From positions 248,001 to 312,000 of the forward strand of contig JAPDRN010000025.1 in the NCBI GenBank assembly GCA_030247855.1: 64,000 nt of DNA, given 5' to 3'. The notes beneath the pieces are model-generated. The model did not search any database. It was not told the DNA's origin and was given only the letters and a program-made list of their open reading frames with translations. The DNA comes from Knufia peltigerae. Lineage: Eukaryota; Ascomycota; Eurotiomycetes; Chaetothyriales; Trichomeriaceae. Positions 61,560-64,000 of the stretch are shown here, in pieces (position 1 is the first letter of the stretch; each line of letters begins with the position of its first letter). Made by a program: the position numbers and the translations under genes.

Positions 61560-63717
61560 TATGTCGAATAAGTGATAAGTTTCATATATTTGGTTTGATA
61601 TTAGTTGGGGTTCGCGCAAATGTTTTGCTGGTACTTTGTCGGAGATGTCCTTAGATGAATCTCGAGTATGTTCCTCCTGTTTCGGGGAATAGGGTCTCCA
61701 ATCGCAGTGGTTGTACTTCTATCGAACGAGCGGCTCACAAGGGTAGGTATACAAAGCGGGACACGAAATGGTGTGTAAAATGAGCGACTGGTGGTAACGA
61801 ATGGCTGCTGGCGCGAAGCTCAGCACGAGGGAGAGGAGATGGAGAAGAGACCTGTGACAAATGGGATGCGGTGTTAGTGGGCCTGTGAGACATTTTGTCG
61901 GAGACACCTTTGTGAGTTTCGACTCACCTCGAGTTCAAGCTGTTATAGCATTATCGCAAAGCGTGAGATGGAAAACTGATGCCCGGGAATGTGTATATTG
62001 GACGTAAGAATAAAGCGTTTGTGCCGCGAGCAATCCACAATGGTTCTCTGTGCCGCGACGGGTTCTGTTCCTTCAAGCTTAAAGCAAATAATCAAACACG
62101 AGGTGTTAGGCGGCTCGATGGGTGTTGGACAAGGATTCGATAGGGCGTTGGCAGGGTGTTTAACAGGCGGGACGGGTGTAACGAGGGACACACGACATTA
62201 TTGTAAAGCCGACAAGAACAACAAAGGGAGTTCGAAGAGGAGGATGCCAGGACAAGGGAAAGAAAGAAGTCTGAAGCAGCGAGAGCACCGACGAGTAGTT
62301 GAGAGGAGATGGACGACGCGAAAAATGGACAGCGGCAGCAATAGCAGATGGAGATGGAGATTGATGAGAGAAAGAGACTGCGACGGGGAGTGTGATGTCT
62401 CTGATGTCTCTCTGATGGCACCCAAAGACGCCTAGGGCGGCTTTGTTAGCTCCAGCACAGGCACTAGTTCCAGGGGTCGAAAGCTTTTAATTGGCGCCTG
62501 GGCCTCTAACGATGCTTGGCCTTCGTTAGCAACGTGTAGGCCGCTTTTAGTGGCCGTTTAAGCTGGTGGTTCCTGCATGGGCGTCTGAGAGTCGGAAATG
62601 AGCAGCCCGACACCTTTCAACAAGCTGTCGAATGAGACGAAGTTGGACCTTGAATTTTCTCTCCATCAATCTCACCTTCACGAGCTCGTACTCCGCAACA
62701 ACTTCGATCTTGTGGAAGAAGGCACACGTCTGGAAATCCATGGGCAGACCAATCAGTTGTCCCCGTGGCATCTCCCTCTCCTTCCAGGACCAGAATACTG
62801 CTCACGGAACATGGTGCTTTGAGACGTGGCTTCGGCACAGAGTACCGTTTGTATTGTATGTACACACTATGGACCGCGTACAAATACTCCACAAGAAATC
62901 GTCCAGAGGTAGCAATGAATCTGCCTTGACCCTTGAAGCCAGACCATTCTCCACCTTCTTGGTGGTAACAGCCTCGTCTAACCCTACTTCGTACTGCTGG
63001 GCTTTGACTGGCTGACTGGATCATTCGTGCTCGAAATGCACTGGGTTGCTTTAATATCCGTGTGTTTGTGAAAGGAGCCAGCAGCCGAGACAAGAGAATG
63101 CCTTGCTGGCACCATATATGGCACGCCCTGTAATTCTCGTCTTCGACATGAGGGATACGTCGCAGAGGAGACCCTTTGCACGGAGTACTACCTACGCTAT
63201 CGTAAAGATGTTATCTCCCCCATCGCCCGATCAAGGCATGTCAATCCATCACTTTGTATTGTCTAGCGCGGCTCTTCACGACTCCCTCACCCTGAATACG
63301 GAGTGGCTTTCGTTGCCTTTGGCCATAAGTCAATTTGCAGCCACGGTTAATCGTTTTCAGCATTGCGGCTTGCTGTCAAGAGATCTGAATTTCCACCTCC
63401 AGGGTGTTGGTATGTTGAGCTGGCGCTTTGCTCTCCCAACAGATACGCAGTCACAAGTGATGCGCCAGTCAGCAACGATCATACACGGCATCTTCTCACA
63501 TATCCGAGGCATCACCTCAAGCGGGGTCCGGCATTTCATCCATTCTCTCCAACACAATGCCAGGGTTACTCCGTAGCATTGCGAGTAGAAGAGTGCGGAG
63601 AAGGTCTCTGCTTATTGGAAATGAAGATCATATGCTGTGAAGACTGACGATATACTTGTTGACCACGAGTTCGGATCAAAGATTGAACCCGCATCTCTCG
63701 AGCCATAATCTGACAAG
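61560..63717. other. long intergenic region, no convincing gene
   Basis: The left part (61560-62430) is probably the promoter and leader of the membrane protein. It is purine-rich on the plus strand near 62220-62400. Frames of 148 codons (61989-62435) and 157 codons (63103-63576) on the plus strand have no recognisable motif and no obvious partners. Near-copies of TACGGAGTA occur at 63181-63188 (partial) and 63297-63305 (TACGGAGTG). Confidence 0.45.
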
Positions 63718-64000
63718 ATGGAGAGAGCCAGGAACATCTTGTCCACTTTGGACGACAGTCAACTTCCCTCCATCGAAGCAGCCATCAATGAGGATGCCGC
63801 ATGCAGAGCCGCATTCGCCGGTGTCGATGTGTGCTTTGACGTGCAATCGTGGGATAATCCCGAGGAGGGCCTCATTTTCTACATTCACAAGGGGCTCGCG
63901 GAAGTCGAGTTGCTACGGACCTCGACATACATACCAGAGTTCAATCTGTCCGCGCGGTCTCAACACTGGAATGAATTCTTCTCCAAAACTCCCACACGAC
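63718..64000 (+). CDS. unrecognised protein, N-terminal part (runs off window)
   Basis: An ATG at 63718 opens a frame that remains open to the window end (94 complete codons). It starts MERARNILSTLDDSQLPSIE, continues with helical segments (AAINEDAACRAAF) and VDVCFDVQSWDNPEEGLIFYIHKGLAEVELL, and reaches an ARSQHWNEFFSKTPT stretch. The mix of hydrophobic strands and amphipathic helices suggests a small folded domain, but I cannot name the family. An intron could lie beyond the edge. Confidence 0.55.
   Translation, partial: MERARNILSTLDDSQLPSIEAAINEDAACRAAFAGVDVCFDVQSWDNPEEGLIFYIHKGLAEVELLRTSTYIPEFNLSARSQHWNEFFSKTPTR

Noticed and set aside
61989..63576. 148- and 157-codon frames (61989-62435, 63103-63576)
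   Set aside because: Composition follows purine-rich or mixed noncoding DNA, with no motif and overlapping frames of similar length on other strands.

Overview
The window is nuclear DNA from a filamentous ascomycete (Pezizomycotina). Its genes carry short spliceosomal introns, mostly 47-121 nt, with GTAAGT/GTGAGT-type donors and CTAAC/CTGAC-like branch sites. They encode typical fungal families: a Zn2Cys6 regulator, KAR5, POP3, STE14, LSB5, several MFS transporters and secreted hydrolases. A placement in Eurotiomycetes (for example Chaetothyriales) is possible but cannot be shown from sequence alone. I saw no tRNA, rRNA, CRISPR array or intact transposon. One 10-N assembly gap lies at 15954-15963. 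Twenty-three complete protein genes are modelled, with a truncated gene at each edge; all splice sites were inferred by eye from frame, consensus and family motifs.

The left half (1-35 kb) is mostly housekeeping. It holds the 3' end of an SDR-type reductase, a FAXC/metaxin-like GST-fold protein, and STE14 (isoprenylcysteine methyltransferase) converging on POP3 (RNase P/MRP). Next are a 2549-residue intronless ubiquitin hydrolase, a secreted cysteine-rich protein, a large fungal membrane protein, a flavoprotein/F-box/ankyrin fusion and a SIRT5-like sirtuin. KAR5 (karyogamy), mitochondrial ribosomal protein uL6m, the PAP phosphatase HAL2/MET22, LSB5 (VHS-GAT adaptor) and a CUE/Smr nuclease of the CUE2 type complete this half.

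From 35.4 to 48.9 kb there is a compact set of six accessory genes. They are a DUF1446(AtuA)-DUF4387 fusion, a metal-dependent cyclase/hydrolase, a Zn2Cys6 regulator divergent from the cyclase, an allantoate-permease-type MFS carrier, a DHA1-type MFS carrier and an FAD-dependent aromatic monooxygenase. No PKS, NRPS or terpene synthase core is present. The set looks like a regulated uptake-and-breakdown cluster rather than a classical secondary-metabolite cluster, and it is the best candidate for an undescribed system here.

From 49.4 to 61.6 kb there is a patch of secreted and membrane proteins: a GH130-like mannoside-active protein, a TAP-like serine peptidase, a third MFS transporter, a secreted beta-propeller-like protein and a Ser/Thr-rich single-pass membrane protein. 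The right edge carries the start of an unrecognised gene. Intergenic stretches of 0.4-2.2 kb between these genes contain no convincing coding sequence.
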